From Anaerolineales bacterium (lineage in GTDB: Bacteria; Chloroflexota; Anaerolineae; Anaerolineales; UBA6663): a stretch of 5,452 bases of DNA. The translations under genes and the position numbers were made by a program. The first letter of the stretch is position 1. The number at the start of each line of letters is the position of its first letter. Shown here piece after piece: positions 4,834-5,452 of this stretch. The stretch spans positions 1 to 5,452 of the forward strand of contig JAEURL010000533.1 of the NCBI GenBank assembly GCA_016789165.1, written 5' to 3'. The notes under the pieces are model-generated. The model had not been told where the DNA came from. It did not search any database and saw only the letters and a program-made list of their open reading frames with translations.

Positions 4834-5452
4834 TCAGCGGATCTCATCCGGGGCGGCCGGCCCGCCTTCGTCCAGGCGCAGGCTGCGCCAGTCCGCGGCG
4901 TAGAAGATCAGGTAATCGCGGACGTGCTTGCTCCAGTACTGTTCGGTGTGGCCGCCTGGCTGGATGATGAAGGTGTGCTCCACCTTGAACCAGGTGAAGA
5001 CCTGATCCAGCCAGACCGGGCTGCGGATCGTGGCGTCATTCTCGCCGCTATCGATGTAAACCGTGGGCTTGGGCTTCGCCTTGAGCTGGCGCGCCCACTC
5101 CAGCAGATTGCCCTCGTCGCCGTAGAAGACGGCCGGGCTGTGCAGGCCCACGCGCCCGAAGACCTCCGGGTAGCGCAGGCCGAAGTGGGCGGCCCAGCCG
5201 CCGCCGCGCGAGAGCCCGCCCAAGGCGCGGGCCGGCCGCGCCGCCAGGGTGGCGTAGTGCGCGTCGATGTAAGGGATGAGGTCCTTCACCAGGGCCGGGT
5301 CCAGGCGCTCGTCCCGCCGGTCGCGGGGCATGACGATGATCAACGGTGCGATAGCGCCGGCCTGGATCAGCTCGTCGGCCGCGGCCGTCACGCCCAGGCG
5401 CTGCCACTGGTCCTCGGTGAACCCGAGCCCGTGCAGCAGGTACAGCACCGGA
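4834..5452 (-). CDS. Esterase-D/putative-esterase alpha/beta hydrolase, 5'-truncated by the window
   Basis: A serine hydrolase of the putative-esterase group (esterase D / S-formylglutathione hydrolase / feruloyl-esterase-like). The frame runs off the window end: a Pro codon precedes the first in-frame GTG (5446-5448), and the P-V-L-Y-L-L-H-G segment is the usual internal oxyanion-hole strand, so that GTG is not the true start. Numbered from the GTG, the HG of the oxyanion region is at 6-7, the nucleophile elbow GLSRGG at 78-83 gives Ser80, SGENDATI (134-141) offers Asp138 and GGH (165-167) gives His167, a complete triad. The C-terminal tail after 188 is polar. The missing N-terminus could be a signal peptide or a beta domain, so location is unknown. 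The gene ends before the repeat cluster at 4765-4813. Class is firm; substrate is not. Confidence 0.87.
   Translation of the reverse strand, partial: PVLYLLHGLGFTEDQWQRLGVTAAADELIQAGAIAPLIIVMPRDRRDERLDPALVKDLIPYIDAHYATLAARPARALGGLSRGGGWAAHFGLRYPEVFGRVGLHSPAVFYGDEGNLLEWARQLKAKPKPTVYIDSGENDATIRSPVWLDQVFTWFKVEHTFIIQPGGHTEQYWSKHVRDYLIFYAADWRSLRLDEGGPAAPDEIR

Overview
The window is a compact, GC-rich bacterial chromosomal segment. The gene set suggests a member of the Chloroflexota (for example an Anaerolineae-type genome): a uridine-kinase-like nucleoside kinase with an extra N-terminal region, a tiny SWIM zinc-finger protein, a YbhN/AglD-type membrane protein coupled to a protoporphyrinogen-oxidase-like flavoprotein, and an esterase-D-like hydrolase. 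The taxonomic guess is inference from gene style and base composition; no marker gene is present. I see no mobile element, CRISPR array, tRNA or rRNA.

Layout. (1) 1-1137, plus strand: the 3' part of a P-loop nucleoside kinase whose start lies before the window. (2) 1138-1398: a regulatory stretch. It holds overlapping inverted repeats (1146-1188), a near-consensus sigma-70-type promoter (-35 at 1213, 17-bp spacer, -10 at 1236), a possible 14-codon leader peptide with its own Shine-Dalgarno sequence (1274-1318), and a strong intrinsic terminator (1320-1352), all before the small gene at 1399. (3) 1399-1647: an 82-aa SWIM-finger protein, followed by a 12-bp hairpin. (4) 1717-4170: an extended -10 promoter, a 5' leader with two strong hairpins, then two translationally coupled genes (ATGA overlap), a polytopic membrane protein and an FAD-dependent oxidoreductase. 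(5) 4193-4233: a bidirectional terminator between convergent transcription units. (6) 4255-4656, minus strand: a 133-aa conserved-looking soluble protein of unknown function. (7) 4657-4833: a gene-free spacer with inverted repeats. (8) 4834-5452, minus strand: an esterase-D/putative-esterase alpha/beta hydrolase, cut by the window end.

How they work together. The clearest functional pair is the membrane protein and flavoenzyme, which probably act together in envelope lipid or polyprenyl-linked glycan metabolism; the substrate cannot be read from sequence. The kinase is a salvage-type enzyme and the hydrolase a general esterase, neither with an obvious link to the pair. The most unusual part is the promoter, leader peptide and terminator arrangement in front of the SWIM gene. 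It looks like a transcription attenuator or a self-standing small RNA rather than an ordinary 5' UTR.
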